This document shows positions 15,699-27,324 of a stretch of DNA of 64,000 nt, one piece after another. Under the pieces are notes generated by a model that was not told where the DNA came from, searched no databases, and saw nothing but the letters and a program-made list of their open reading frames with translations. Both the position numbers and the translations under genes were made by a program. This DNA is from CAVSPO01 sp963730005. Lineage in GTDB: Bacteria; Actinomycetota; Actinomycetes; Propionibacteriales; Propionibacteriaceae. The stretch is from positions 62,001 to 126,000 of the forward strand of contig CAVSPO010000028.1 of assembly GCA_963730005.1 (NCBI GenBank). The letters are read 5' to 3'. Within the stretch, counting starts at the first letter, position 1. Each line of letters begins with the position of its first letter.

Positions 15699-16928
15699 TC
15701 AGGCTTCGCTGAACGCCTGCCCCTTGTTGATCAGGTTCCGCATCCGGGTGATGCCCTCCTTGAGCTGATCGTCACTCAGGGCGTAGCTCAAGCGCAGGTA
15801 GCCGGGCGTGCCGAACGCCTCACCGGGCACCACGGCGACCAGCGACTTCTCGAGCAGGAAATCTGCCAGGTCGAGCGAGCTGGTGACGGTGTGGCCGAGG
15901 ATCGTCTTGCCGATGACGCCCTGCACCGACGGATACACGTAGAACGCCCCCTGTGGCGTCGGGCAGTGCACACCGTCGATCTCGTTGAGCATGTCGACGA
16001 TGATGCTGCGACGCCTGGTGAAAGCCACCTTCATTTCGTGCACAGCCGCCAGATCGCCGTTCAGCGCGGCAATCGCTGCCACCTGGGCGACGTTGTTCAC
16101 GTTGCTGGTGGCGTGGGACTGGTAGTTGGTGGCCGCCTTGACGATGTCCGCGGGGCCGATCAGCCAGCCGACGCGCCAACCGGTCATGGCGTAGGTCTTG
16201 GCGACGCCGTTCACCACGAGGCACTTGTCCCGCAGGGCGGGCACCACGACGGGCAGCGAGACCTGCTCGATGCCGTCGTAGGTGAGATGCTCGTAGATCT
16301 CGTCGGTCATCACCCACAGGTCGTGCTCGACGATCCAGCGCCCGATGGCCTCGGTCTCGGCCTGGCTGCAGACCGCACCGGTGGGGTTGTTCGGCGAGAC
16401 GAACAACACGCACTTGGTCTTGTCGGTGAGCGCCGCGTCCAACTGCTCGATGGTGACCTGAAAATCGGTCTCCTCGGTGGTGAGGACCGGCACTGGCACC
16501 CCACCGGCCAGCTTGACGCTCTCCGGGTAGGTGGTCCAGTACGGAGCGGGGATGATGACCTCGTCCCCGGGGTTGAGGATGGCGGCGAACCCTTCGTAGA
16601 TGGCCTGCTTGCCGCCGTTGGTCACCAGCACGTTCTCGGGCTTGATCTCGTAGCCCGAGTCGCGCCTGGTCTTCTCGACGATGGCCTTCTTGAGCGCGGG
16701 CTGCCCACCTGCCGGGGTGTAGCGGTGGTTCTTGGGATCCCTGCAGGCCTGAACGGCCGCCTCGACGATCGGTGCCGGGGTCGGGAAATCGGGCTCGCCG
16801 GCCCCGAAGATGATCACCGGGTGGCCCTCGGCGCGCAGCGCCTTGGCCTTCGCGTCCACTGCCAACGTCACGGACTCAGTGATCGTGCTGACGCGGTCAG
16901 CCACTCGGCTGTTCTTGACATCGCTCAT
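15699..16928 (-). CDS. Class I/II PLP-dependent aminotransferase (aspartate aminotransferase type)
   Basis: Aspartate/aromatic-type transaminase, 409 aa from the ATG at 16928. Signatures: IIFGAGEPDFPTPAPIVEAA (N-terminal substrate loop), YTPAGGQPALKKAIVEKTRR, SPNNPTGAVCS (Asn of PLP contact), DEIYEHLTYDG, and the PLP Lys within NGVAKTYAMTGWRVGWL. C-terminal Arg is in GYLRLSYA. An in-frame ATG 57 bases upstream adds a weak-looking extension; neither start has a strong ribosome site. It is the subgroup annotated AspB/AspC in actinobacteria; aspartate is the likely but unproven substrate. Confidence 0.88.
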   Translation of the reverse strand: MSDVKNSRVADRVSTITESVTLAVDAKAKALRAEGHPVIIFGAGEPDFPTPAPIVEAAVQACRDPKNHRYTPAGGQPALKKAIVEKTRRDSGYEIKPENVLVTNGGKQAIYEGFAAILNPGDEVIIPAPYWTTYPESVKLAGGVPVPVLTTEETDFQVTIEQLDAALTDKTKCVLFVSPNNPTGAVCSQAETEAIGRWIVEHDLWVMTDEIYEHLTYDGIEQVSLPVVVPALRDKCLVVNGVAKTYAMTGWRVGWLIGPADIVKAATNYQSHATSNVNNVAQVAAIAALNGDLAAVHEMKVAFTRRRSIIVDMLNEIDGVHCPTPQGAFYVYPSVQGVIGKTILGHTVTSSLDLADFLLEKSLVAVVPGEAFGTPGYLRLSYALSDDQLKEGITRMRNLINKGQAFSEA

Positions 16929-17147
16929 GGCGGCAATTTTGTCCCTTCGCGCCACGTCGTGCTGATCAGACCAACTGGTAGACATCACCCCGCCCTGCGC
17001 CGTCGGCTGGAAAACGGTTGGTTCTGGCGAAACGACTAGGAGATTCAACTTCTTTGCGGCAAGTGGGCGCAGTCTGGCCCACGGAAGGCACGACCGGGCC
17101 TAATCTCAGTGATGACGCCGGTGCGTGGCGTCCCGAAGGAGGGAAAC

Positions 17148-17477
17148 ATGGCCGACTGGGCTGCAGACGTCAAGAAGTACGACCAGGATGCCGACGACGA
17201 GGTCATTGCCGGAATCGTGCGTCACTGTGGAATCGCCCTGCAGAAGCAGGACTCTTCGCTGGTTTCGTTCGGCGACGCGGAGGAACTCAAGCGCGTCCGG
17301 GACAGCTTCGTCAAGAAGAAGCTGGCCATCACCGACGCCGACGAGGACATCAACGAGGCGCTGGCATCGATCGCCAAGAACTTCCAGGGGCATGCGCGCA
17401 AGAACCGCGTCACCGTGTACTACCTGGTGGCCAAGCACTACGACAAGCTCGACCTGTTCAGGAAGAAGAAGGCCTGA
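17148..17477 (+). CDS. DUF2853 family protein
   Basis: Small soluble protein of 109 aa matching the DUF2853 family by memory (opening MADWAADVKKYDQDADDEVI; ending near VTVYYLVAKHYDKLDLFRKK). It is helical and highly charged. A structure is known for the family but not a function. AAGGAGGG before the ATG is an ideal ribosome site, suggesting high expression. It is monocistronic: a strong terminator follows. Confidence 0.85.
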   Translation: MADWAADVKKYDQDADDEVIAGIVRHCGIALQKQDSSLVSFGDAEELKRVRDSFVKKKLAITDADEDINEALASIAKNFQGHARKNRVTVYYLVAKHYDKLDLFRKKKA

Positions 17478-17493
17478 GCGCCACAGCTGTGCA

Positions 17494-17530
17494 GGGGCGC
17501 CCACCGTCACGACCTGACGGTGGGCGCCCC
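17494..17530 (+). terminator. Rho-independent-type terminator after DUF2853 gene
   Basis: Perfect 16-base arms GGGGCGCCCACCGTCA and TGACGGTGGGCGCCCC around the loop CGACC. It is followed by CCTGTT rather than a long T-run, as is common in actinobacteria. Confidence 0.8.
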
Positions 17531-17658
17531 CCTGTTGCCCCGGCGACACCGCTCTCCCTGCGGTGAACGGCCCGGCTCCCTTGACCGGTGGCCATTGCGC
17601 GACTGCGCCGAATGACCACCGGTCAACTGCGGGCGGGCCGCCGGAAACCCAGCCACTA

Positions 17659-17664
17659 GGCTGA
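17659..17664 (+). promoter_or_regulatory. -10 element upstream of the S49 peptidase gene
   Basis: TAGGCT about 30 bases before the ATG at 17695, with a separate GAGGGG ribosome site at 17681. This gene therefore would have a normal leader, unlike many others here. Confidence 0.35.
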
Positions 17665-17694
17665 AAGTACGGAGCCATCTCGAGGGGACGAACC

Positions 17695-18961
17695 ATGTCT
17701 GACAACCCGCAGGACCCCATCATCAACAAACCGGCCGAGACGCCGGCTGCCGGTCAACCCGTTTCCACCCCCGCGCCGAACTGGGCTGCACCGCAGCCGG
17801 GCACCCAGTCGGGCGCCCAGCCCCCAGCCGCACCCCTGCCGCTGCCGCCCAAACCGGCTGGCCCGGTCAAGCAGGGCTTCGGACGAGGATTCGGTTTCGG
17901 CCTGGGCCTGAGCGTCGGACTGCTGGTGCTCAGTATCATCAGTGCCCTTGTCAGCGGGCTGTTCCTGGCCGGGACACTCGCCGCTCTGGGCGGGCCGAGC
18001 CAGACCAGCGCCGAGGCACTGGAGACCGTCTGGGGCAGCCCGTCCGCCAGCAAGAAGCTGCGGGCGATCCCGATCACGGGCGCCATCATGGCCGACGCCA
18101 GCGACGGCATGGGGCTGTCCGTCGGCACCTACGGCTACCAGGTGGCCGACGTCCTCGACGGGCTGGAGGCTGACGACGCGGACGGCGTGGTCCTGCTGTT
18201 GAACACGCCGGGTGGGTCCATCAACGGCTCGCGTGCCATCGCTGACGCGGTCGACCGCTACCGGGCGCGCACCGGCAAGAAGGTGACGGCTTACGTGCAG
18301 GGCATGTCGGCGTCCGGCGGCATGTACTCGATGGCCAACGCCGACAAGATCCTCGCCGACCATGGGTCCATCGTTGGCAGCATCGGCGTCATCGCAGGAC
18401 CGTACACCTACTACGACGGTGTGCTGGCCACCAGCGGCACGCTGCTGGAGCAGGGCGTCACCACCCGCAACGGCATCACTTCCGAGTACCTCACAGCGGG
18501 CCGCGACAAGGACTTCGGCAACCCCTTACCGGCAGATGACCGCTGAGGAACGCCAGGTGATGGCGGACCTGCTCAACACCGAGTACGACTTCTTCGTCAA
18601 CTGGGTCTCCGAGCACCGCGGAATCCCGGCGCAGACCATCAAGGACGACTACGGCGCCCACATCTTCAACACCGTCAAGGCGACCGAGATCAAGCTCATC
18701 GACGGCACCGCCGGCCGCGACGAAGCCTTCCGCGACTTCGCCACACTGTCCGGCCTCGACCCGAACGACACCAGGCTGGTGCAGGCAACAGCCCCCAGCG
18801 TGTGGGCCCAGTTGCTGGGTGCGGAAGCCCACCCGTGGGGTGTCGCCCCGGCTGCCCAGCCCCAGGACGGCCAGCCGCCGATCGTCACCTCCAGGCTGTG
18901 CACCGGTGCCCCCACCGGGCTGGCCTACCATGGCGACCCGATGGAGTTCTGCGGCCGCTGA
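17695..18961 (+). pseudogene. sppA: S49 family signal peptide peptidase (SppA-like), one frame break
   Basis: Membrane serine protease that would clear signal peptides. Residues 1-60 are Pro/Ala-rich and cytoplasmic; one TM follows (GLSVGLLVLSIISALVSGLF). The S49 domain has VLLLNTPGGSINGSRAIADA, the catalytic Ser207 in GMSASGGMYSMANAD, and the general-base Lys272 in AGRDKDFGNP. The first frame stops at 18546. The next frame continues the homology without a gap (RQMTAEERQVMADLL onward, then KLIDGTAGRDEAF) to a TGA at 18961. The break is at CCCCTTACCGG near 18526, where one extra T fits. Repaired, the protein is 421 aa. As read, the stop cuts off the C-terminal third just after both catalytic residues. 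Confidence 0.85.
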
Positions 18962-19004
18962 GCCGTGATTCGCTCCTGGTGTGCCTGAGGCAGAGAGGAG
19001 ACCA

Positions 19005-20317
19005 GTGGGGCTGCCTGGACGGATCCGGGGTCTGTTCGCCGACACCCGCCCCCTGCAGAAACCAGAGTTCCGCAGGTTGTGGACGGCCAACATCGTCACG
19101 GTGATCGGCGCCCAACTGACCGTGGTCGCGGTGCCGGCGCAGATCTACTCGCTCACCAACAGCTCTGCCTACGTGGGTCTGACCGGCCTGTTCGGACTGG
19201 TGCCGCTGGTGTTGTTCGGTCTGTGGGGCGGCGCGCTGGCTGACGCGATGGACCGGCGCAAGCTGCTGATCCTGACCACGGTGGGGCTCATCACCACCAG
19301 CGGCCTGTTCTGGGCACAGGCCGCGCTTGCACCTGGACAGTGTCTGGCTGGTGCTGGTGCTGTTCGCGGTCCAGCAGGCGTTCTTCGCGGTCAACCAGCC
19401 GACCCGGACGGCCATTCTGCCGAAGCTGATCCCACTGGACCAGTTGCCCGCGGCCAACTCGTTGAACATGACAGTGATGGCGTTCGGAGCGATCGCCGGG
19501 CCCCTGGTCGGTGGTGCGCTGATCCCGGTGCTCGGCTATCCCTGGCTGTACGGCATCGACACCCTGTTCCTGTTCGCGACCCTGTACGCAGTGGTCAAGC
19601 TGCCGGCCCTGGTGCCCGACCATGCCGGCGGCGACGCCAGCGGACGGTGCCCGGGTTCCGATCGATCATCGACGGCCTGCGCTACCTGCGGTTCCACCAC
19701 GTGCTGCTGATGAGTTTCGTGGTCGACCTGATCGCCATGGTCTTCGGCATGCCGCGCGCCCTGTTTCCCGCAGTTGGCCCATGAGTCGTTCGGCGGTCCC
19801 GACCGAGGGCGGGCTGATGTTCGCCCTGCTGTATGCGGCGATCCCGGCTGGGACGGTGGTTGGCGGTGTCTTCTCCGGTTGGGTGTCGCGGGTGCGTCGT
19901 CACGGTGTGGCGGTGATCGGGTCGGTGCTGGTGTGGGGAGTCTGCATCGCCGGTTTCGGGGTGGCCGCAGGGCTGGCCGACGGGCAGCTGGGTACGGCCG
20001 CTGCCGGTGTGGCGTTGGCGTTCCTGGTGGCCGGCGGAGCCGCCGACATGACCTCGGCCGCGTTCCGGCAGACCATCCTGCAGACCGCCGCCAGCGACGA
20101 GTTGCGCGGCCGCATCCAGGGAGTCTTCATCGTCGTGGTCGTCGGCGGCCCGCGGCTGGCCGACGTGCTGCACGGCTGGGCCGGGGAGGCAATCGGGCCG
20201 ACCCTCACCACCGCCGGCGGCGGACTGCTGGTCGTGGTCGGGGTGCTGGTGTGCGCGATGGCGGTGCCGTCGTTCACCAGATACCGGGCCGCGCTGCCAC
20301 CCGGGCAACACGACTGA
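19005..20317 (+). pseudogene. MFS transporter (EntS-like MFS_3 type), multiple frame breaks
   Basis: Twelve-helix exporter family member, about 436 aa when joined. GTG at 19005 follows AGAGGAG. Frame 1 reads FRRLWTANIVTVIGAQLTVV and the A-motif region LWGGALADAMDRRKLL. Near 19326 it shifts (extra T) to FAVQQAFFAVNQPTRTAILP, a signature of this subfamily. Near 19640 it shifts back (one base missing) to FRSIIDGLRYLRFHHVLLM. Near 19770 and 19798 two extra C bases are needed to reach GGLMFALLYAAIPAGTVVGG, which runs to the stop at 20317. Homology is continuous across all breaks, so this is one gene. Substrate unknown; related proteins export siderophores or drugs. Confidence 0.82.
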
Positions 20318-20429
20318 GCCACCACGGTTGCGTCTGTGGCCGCTTCGCCCGGAAAGGTATGCTGCCCGAAGGACAGTCGGCGACACGGACGTGGCCGGCA
20401 GCGTACCCAGCCATCGTGAAAGGCACCCC

Positions 20430-22004
20430 ATGACTTCCATGTTCTGTTACCAGTGCGAGCAGACCGCCCGCGGCACCGGCTGCACCGACAAGGGCATTTG
20501 CGGCAAGACCCCCGAGGCGGCCGCCAGCCAGGACGCGCTCACCTACCAGCTGATGCGCTTGGCAGTCGTCCTGGACGGCAACCCCGTCAAGGAGTCCGAC
20601 GCGCTGCTGATGATGGAGGGCCTGTTCACCGGCGTCACCAACGTCAGCTTCGACGTCGCCAGTTGCGACGACCTGACCGCGCGCGTCGTCGCGAACCTGC
20701 GGGTGCTGGGCGCAGCCGACACCACTCTGGAGGCCATTGCCGGCCCCGACAAGATCTTCGGCGATCCCAGTGTCGAGGGCTCCTGCCGTTCACTGCTGGT
20801 GCTCGGCCTGCGCGGCATGGCCGCCTACGCCCACCACGCCTTCGTGCTCGACTACCGCGACGCGCAGGTCGAAGCAGCCATCGTGCACCTGCTGGCCGAG
20901 TCCACCCGCCACCACAGCACCGAGGAATGGCTGGCGCTGCTCAACGAGTTCGGTCTGGCCAACTTCGCCTGCATGGAGCTGCTTGATCAGGCCAACACCG
21001 GCTCGTACGGCGACCCCGTCCCCACCCAGGTGACCATGGACGTCGAGCCCGGACCGTTCATCGTGATCACCGGCCACGATCTGCACGACCTGAAGATGCT
21101 GCTGGAGCAGGTGTCTGGCACCGGCGTCAGTGTCTACACCCACGGCGAGATGCTGCCGGCGCACGCTTACCCGCTGCTCAAGGCTTACCCCGAGCTGAAG
21201 GGCAACTTCGGCACCGCGTGGCAGAACCAGCGCAAGGAGTTCAACGGGGTGCCGGCGGCCTTCCTGTTCACCACGAACTGCCTGATGCCGCCGCGCGCCA
21301 GCTACCAGGACAACATCTTCACCACCGCGATGGTCGAGTACCCCGGCCTCATCCACGTCGACTCCGACGCCGCCGGCCACAAGGACTTCACCCCGGTGAT
21401 CGAGCGCGCCAAGGAGCTGGGCGGCTACACCGAGACCCAGCACTTCACCGGGATCAACGGCGGCTCCACCCTCACCACGGGTTTCGGCCACGCCGCCGTG
21501 CTGGGCGTGGCGCCGCTCCTCGTCGAGGCCATCAAGGCCGGTCAGGTGTCGCACCTGTACCTGGTGGGTGGCTGCGACGGCATGGAGCCCGGCCGCAACT
21601 ACTACACCGAACTGGTGCAGAAGACCCCGGACGACTCCCTGGTGCTGACCCTGGCCTGCGGCAAGTTCCGCTTCAACGACCTCGACCTGGGCACGGTTGC
21701 CGGTCTGCCACGGCTGCTCGACATGGGTCAGTGCAACGATGCCTACTCCGCCGTCAAGGTGGCCCTGACGCTGGCCGAGGTGTTCGACTGCGGTGTCAAC
21801 GACCTGCCGTTGAGCATCAAGCTGAGCTGGTTCGAGCAGAAGGCCGTTTGTGTGTTGCTCAGCCTGCTGGCTCTGGGCGTCACCAACATCCAGCTCGGGC
21901 CGGCGCTGCCGGCGTTCGTCAGCCCTGAGGTCTACGAGGTGCTGCACACCCAGCTGGGCCTGCGGCCCATCACCACCCCGGAGCAGGACCTGGTCACGGT
22001 CTGA
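20430..22004 (+). CDS. hcp: Hydroxylamine reductase / hybrid-cluster protein
   Basis: Hybrid iron-sulfur-oxygen cluster protein, 524 aa, cytosolic; it reduces hydroxylamine and, in enterobacteria, acts as an NO reductase or S-nitrosylase. The N-terminal cluster motif is FCYQCEQTARGTGCTDKGIC (C-x2-C-x8-C-x5-C). Hybrid-cluster ligands are seen in FTTNCLMPPRASYQ, VGGCDGMEPGRNYYTELV, and LACGKFRFND...MGQCNDAY. ATG at 20430 follows AAAGG. There is no adjacent hcr reductase gene, so another electron donor must be used. It suggests exposure to nitrosative stress or anaerobic growth. Confidence 0.96.
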   Translation: MTSMFCYQCEQTARGTGCTDKGICGKTPEAAASQDALTYQLMRLAVVLDGNPVKESDALLMMEGLFTGVTNVSFDVASCDDLTARVVANLRVLGAADTTLEAIAGPDKIFGDPSVEGSCRSLLVLGLRGMAAYAHHAFVLDYRDAQVEAAIVHLLAESTRHHSTEEWLALLNEFGLANFACMELLDQANTGSYGDPVPTQVTMDVEPGPFIVITGHDLHDLKMLLEQVSGTGVSVYTHGEMLPAHAYPLLKAYPELKGNFGTAWQNQRKEFNGVPAAFLFTTNCLMPPRASYQDNIFTTAMVEYPGLIHVDSDAAGHKDFTPVIERAKELGGYTETQHFTGINGGSTLTTGFGHAAVLGVAPLLVEAIKAGQVSHLYLVGGCDGMEPGRNYYTELVQKTPDDSLVLTLACGKFRFNDLDLGTVAGLPRLLDMGQCNDAYSAVKVALTLAEVFDCGVNDLPLSIKLSWFEQKAVCVLLSLLALGVTNIQLGPALPAFVSPEVYEVLHTQLGLRPITTPEQDLVTV

Positions 22005-22017
22005 TCCCCCGACAACC

Positions 22018-22054
22018 AACGACGGGCCGGTGCTGAACGCACCGGTCCGTCGTT
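22018..22054 (+). terminator. Terminator after hcp
   Basis: AACGACGGGCCGGTGC and GCACCGGTCCGTCGTT (16-base arms, one G-T pair) around the loop TGAAC. Confidence 0.75.
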
Positions 22055-22095
22055 CGGCCTCCCTGCCCGGATCGGTGCCATCGGGGAGCCTCTGG

Positions 22096-22101
22096 GATAC
22101 T
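22096..22101 (+). promoter_or_regulatory. -10 element of the protein kinase gene (leaderless layout)
   Basis: GATACT, then GGCAAG, then a GTG at 22108. That GTG is out of frame with the kinase because of the tandem duplication at 22108-22145. Confidence 0.45.
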
Positions 22102-22107
22102 GGCAAG

Positions 22108-22143
22108 GTGACTGAGCCGAGAACCGGTGACTGAGCCGAGAAC
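22108..22143 (+). repeat. 17-base direct repeat (19-base period) at the kinase start
   Basis: GTGACTGAGCCGAGAAC occurs at 22108-22124 and again at 22127-22143, with CG between. Each copy carries a possible GTG start. Period 19 is not a multiple of 3, so the first GTG reads only 8 codons before a TGA at 22132. Confidence 0.9.
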
Positions 22144-23560
22144 GATGGCCGGACGCTATGCCCTGCTCAACACCGTGGGGTCGGGCGCGTCCGGTCAGTT
22201 GTGGCGCGGCCACGACGCTTCGCTGGACAGGATCGTCGCCGTCAAGGTCGTCAACCTGGACGACCAACCCGACCCGATGGCCGAGGAGCGGTTCCGTCGG
22301 GAGGCCCGGGCGGCAGCCGGTATCCACCACCCCAACGTGGTCAGCGTCTTCGACGCCGGCGTCGACGGGAAGTCCGCCTACCTGGTGATGGAACTGCTGG
22401 ACGGTCCGAGTGTTGCCACCGTCCTGCGTGACCAGGGCCCGATGCCCTGGGGCCGTGGCCTTGAGGTCATCGAAGGCGTGGCCAAAGGCCTGTCGGCGGT
22501 GCATGCGGCCGGCATCACCCACCGCGACATCAAGCCCGGCAACGTGGTGCTGCACGGCGGCGAGCCCAAGATCGTCGACTTCGGCATCGCGCGGCTGGGT
22601 GAGAGTGGCCAACAGACCCTCACGGCGCCGGCGATGGCGATCGGCACCGCAGCGTTCATGTCGCCCGAGCAGGCGCTCGGCAGCGACGTCGGCACCGCCA
22701 GCGACCTCTACTCGCTCGGCTGCCTGATCTTCGCTGTCTTCACCGGCGACGGGCCCTTCATGGCCCCGGCGGCCGTGGCCGTCGCTCGGGCCCATGTCAG
22801 CGACGAACCGCCGCGACTGTCCAGCAGGCGGACCGACACCCCGCCCGTGCTCGACGATCTGGTGGGCCGGCTGCTGCGCAAGGAGCCCGGCGCGCGGCCT
22901 GACGCAGCCGAGGTGGCCGCGGTGGCCGCCCAACTGCGCCGCAATGCCCCCGCCCCCACCGTCGCCCTCAAGCCGGCGCCCCAGGTGGCCGCCACCGGCA
23001 CTCGACTGATGCCGGTGACCCGAGAGGAACCGGCTGTTGTCCCGGCGGCTCTCGTCGTCCCTGGCGTGGTCCCGTCCGGAACGCCAACACCCCCAACGCC
23101 CTGGGACGAGTCGACGCGTCCCGGCGCCGGCAAGGGGAGATGGGTCGGCGTGGTGCTTGCACTGTTGCTGGTGACCGCCTTGGTGGCCTGGGGGGTCGAG
23201 CGGTCCGGACTGTTCGACCAGCCGCCACCGACACCGGTCACCACCACGGTGACCGCCTCGGCCTCGTCTGCACCCAGGACGACGTCGGCTGCTCCGACGA
23301 CGGCCCGCACCACCTCGGCACCTCCGACTACCTCCGCAGTGGCGACGACGTCTCGAACCACAGCTGCGGCCTCAGCGGCCCGCACCACCTCGGCACCACC
23401 CACCAGCGCCTCCACAGCGCCGCGCAGCAGCGCCACCTCGCAGGCCGCCACCCAGCAGCCGACGGCCACCGACTCGACGACGACTGACCGCAGTCAGGGG
23501 CCCGGGCGCGGAGATGGCCGCGAGACCCCTGGCGAAGGGCTCCCCGAGGTCAACGCCTAG
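22127..23560 (+). CDS. Membrane Ser/Thr protein kinase (PknB/PknD-like, no PASTA)
   Basis: Hanks-type kinase, 477 aa from GTG 22127 (or 471 from ATG 22145). Kinase domain about residues 8-265: G-loop VGSGASGQLWRG, ATP Lys in VAVKVVN, catalytic loop THRDIKPGNVVL, DFG in VDFGIARLG, and MSPEQA in place of APE. A Pro-rich linker, one TM (WVGVVLALLLVTALVAWGV) and an extracellular tail of about 110 residues made almost only of Ser, Thr, Ala and Pro follow; there are no PASTA domains. The tail probably spans the wall or is glycosylated. The start is disturbed by a tandem duplication, so expression level is uncertain. Confidence 0.92.
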   Translation: MTEPRTMAGRYALLNTVGSGASGQLWRGHDASLDRIVAVKVVNLDDQPDPMAEERFRREARAAAGIHHPNVVSVFDAGVDGKSAYLVMELLDGPSVATVLRDQGPMPWGRGLEVIEGVAKGLSAVHAAGITHRDIKPGNVVLHGGEPKIVDFGIARLGESGQQTLTAPAMAIGTAAFMSPEQALGSDVGTASDLYSLGCLIFAVFTGDGPFMAPAAVAVARAHVSDEPPRLSSRRTDTPPVLDDLVGRLLRKEPGARPDAAEVAAVAAQLRRNAPAPTVALKPAPQVAATGTRLMPVTREEPAVVPAALVVPGVVPSGTPTPPTPWDESTRPGAGKGRWVGVVLALLLVTALVAWGVERSGLFDQPPPTPVTTTVTASASSAPRTTSAAPTTARTTSAPPTTSAVATTSRTTAAASAARTTSAPPTSASTAPRSSATSQAATQQPTATDSTTTDRSQGPGRGDGRETPGEGLPEVNA

Positions 23561-23713
23561 CGTGGGCCCCAAGGCCTGGCCGAACGTCGGCGCCTTTGGG
23601 GACCTGTCCCCCTTGTGGTCACAATCAAGCACGCTTCCGTTGAGGTGTTTGGATAGAGCGGCGAAGTGATCTGGACAACAGAAAACGAGCCTCGCGAGAG
23701 GGATGCAAACAAA

Positions 23714-26368
<2,655 letters not shown>

Positions 26369-26379
26369 CGACAACACAA

Positions 26380-26419
26380 CGCGAGGGGGGTGCCCGGACT
26401 ACCGGGCACCCCCCTCGCG
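26380..26419. terminator. Strong hairpin between convergent hppA and nitroreductase genes
   Basis: Perfect 18-base arms CGCGAGGGGGGTGCCCGG and its complement around the loop ACTA. It can serve both convergent genes. Confidence 0.85.
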
Positions 26420-26439
26420 TCGGTTCAGGCTGCGTCGGA

Positions 26440-27182
26440 TCAGGCTTGCGGATCCGCCAGGAAGCCCTGGCGGCGCACCGCCACCCCGACGTGGGGACGC
26501 GACTTCGCCGCCAGCGACTGGCCGCAGCGCTCGGCCCAGCTGTCCGATTCCTTGCCGTCTGGTACGAGCCCGGTAGTACTCGCGGGTTTCCTGGTCATAG
26601 CTGGCGATCAGGTTCTCGTCGACGGACTCGTCGTAGCGGTCCTGCTTGAACACGACCGGCAGCGGCAGGCGCGGCTTGAGGTCGTTGCGGCAGGACGGGT
26701 GGCCGAGGCACAACCCGAACACCGGGAACGTCAACCGGGGCAGGTCGAAGGCTTCGATGACGCGATCCGGATTCGTTGCGGATGCCGCCGATGAAGCACC
26801 CGCCCAGGCCCAGGCTTTCGGCTGCCACCATCAGGTTCTGGGCGGCCAGGGCCGCGTCGATGACGGCGATCGTGTACTGCTCGACGTAGCCGAAGACCTT
26901 GTCGTCGACGTCGAAGTTGCCCTGGGCGCGGTGCATGTCGGCGCAGCACAGCAGTAACAGCGGGGCCTGCAACACCCACGGCTGGTTCCCGGAGGCCTCG
27001 TACAGGGCGCGACGCTGGTCGGGGTCAACGACCTGGATGAAGGTGTACGCCTGGTACAAGCTGGAGCTGGCGGCCGCCTGCGCGCAGCGAATGAGGGTCT
27101 CGACGGTGTCCGGCTGGACGGGTTCGTCGGTGAACTGGCGCACGGAGCGGTGGGCCAGCAGGGTCTGGATGGTCTCGTTCAT
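26440..27182 (-). pseudogene. NfsA-type nitroreductase, two frame breaks
   Basis: FMN-dependent NAD(P)H oxidoreductase, 246 aa if repaired. It starts NETIQTLLAHRSVRQFTDEP with the FMN-binding HRSVR. SSLYQAYTFIQVVD, VIDAALAAQNLMVAAESLGL and GGCFIGGIRN follow in the first frame. One extra base near 26772 leads to the next segment (VFGLCLGHPS...KPRLPLPVVFKQDRYD), typical of NfsA. A second extra base near 26565 leads to ESDSWAERCGQSLAAKSRPH and a stop at 26440. All family blocks are present in order, so the gene is complete apart from the breaks. Likely role is reduction of quinones or nitro compounds. Confidence 0.82.
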
Positions 27183-27257
27183 TGCGGCAAGTCTGCGTCA
27201 GAGGACACCCGGCGCAACAACCGTGTCCGCGGCGCACCTGAGACGAGTCCCCACCCG

Positions 27258-27308
27258 TTGTCCACAGGGGTTATCCACAGTGTGGATAATTACAGGCGTG
27301 TAATTACA
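27258..27308. promoter_or_regulatory. Cluster of three DnaA boxes plus TTACA palindromes
   Basis: TTGTCCACA at 27258-27266, TTATCCACA at 27271-27279 and the inverted TGTGGATAA at 27281-27289 all match DnaA-box consensus within one base. They are followed by TTACA-GGCG-TGTAA (27290-27303) and TGTAATTACA (27299-27308). The cluster lies upstream of the nitroreductase gene and just past the NDH-2 stop. No dnaA or dnaN is nearby. Confidence 0.6.
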
Positions 27309-27324
27309 GCCCTGTTGCCCTGGC

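Noticed and set aside
27258..27308. Chromosomal replication origin
   Set aside because: Only three DnaA boxes, no AT-rich unwinding element, and no dnaA, dnaN, gyrB or rpmH nearby.
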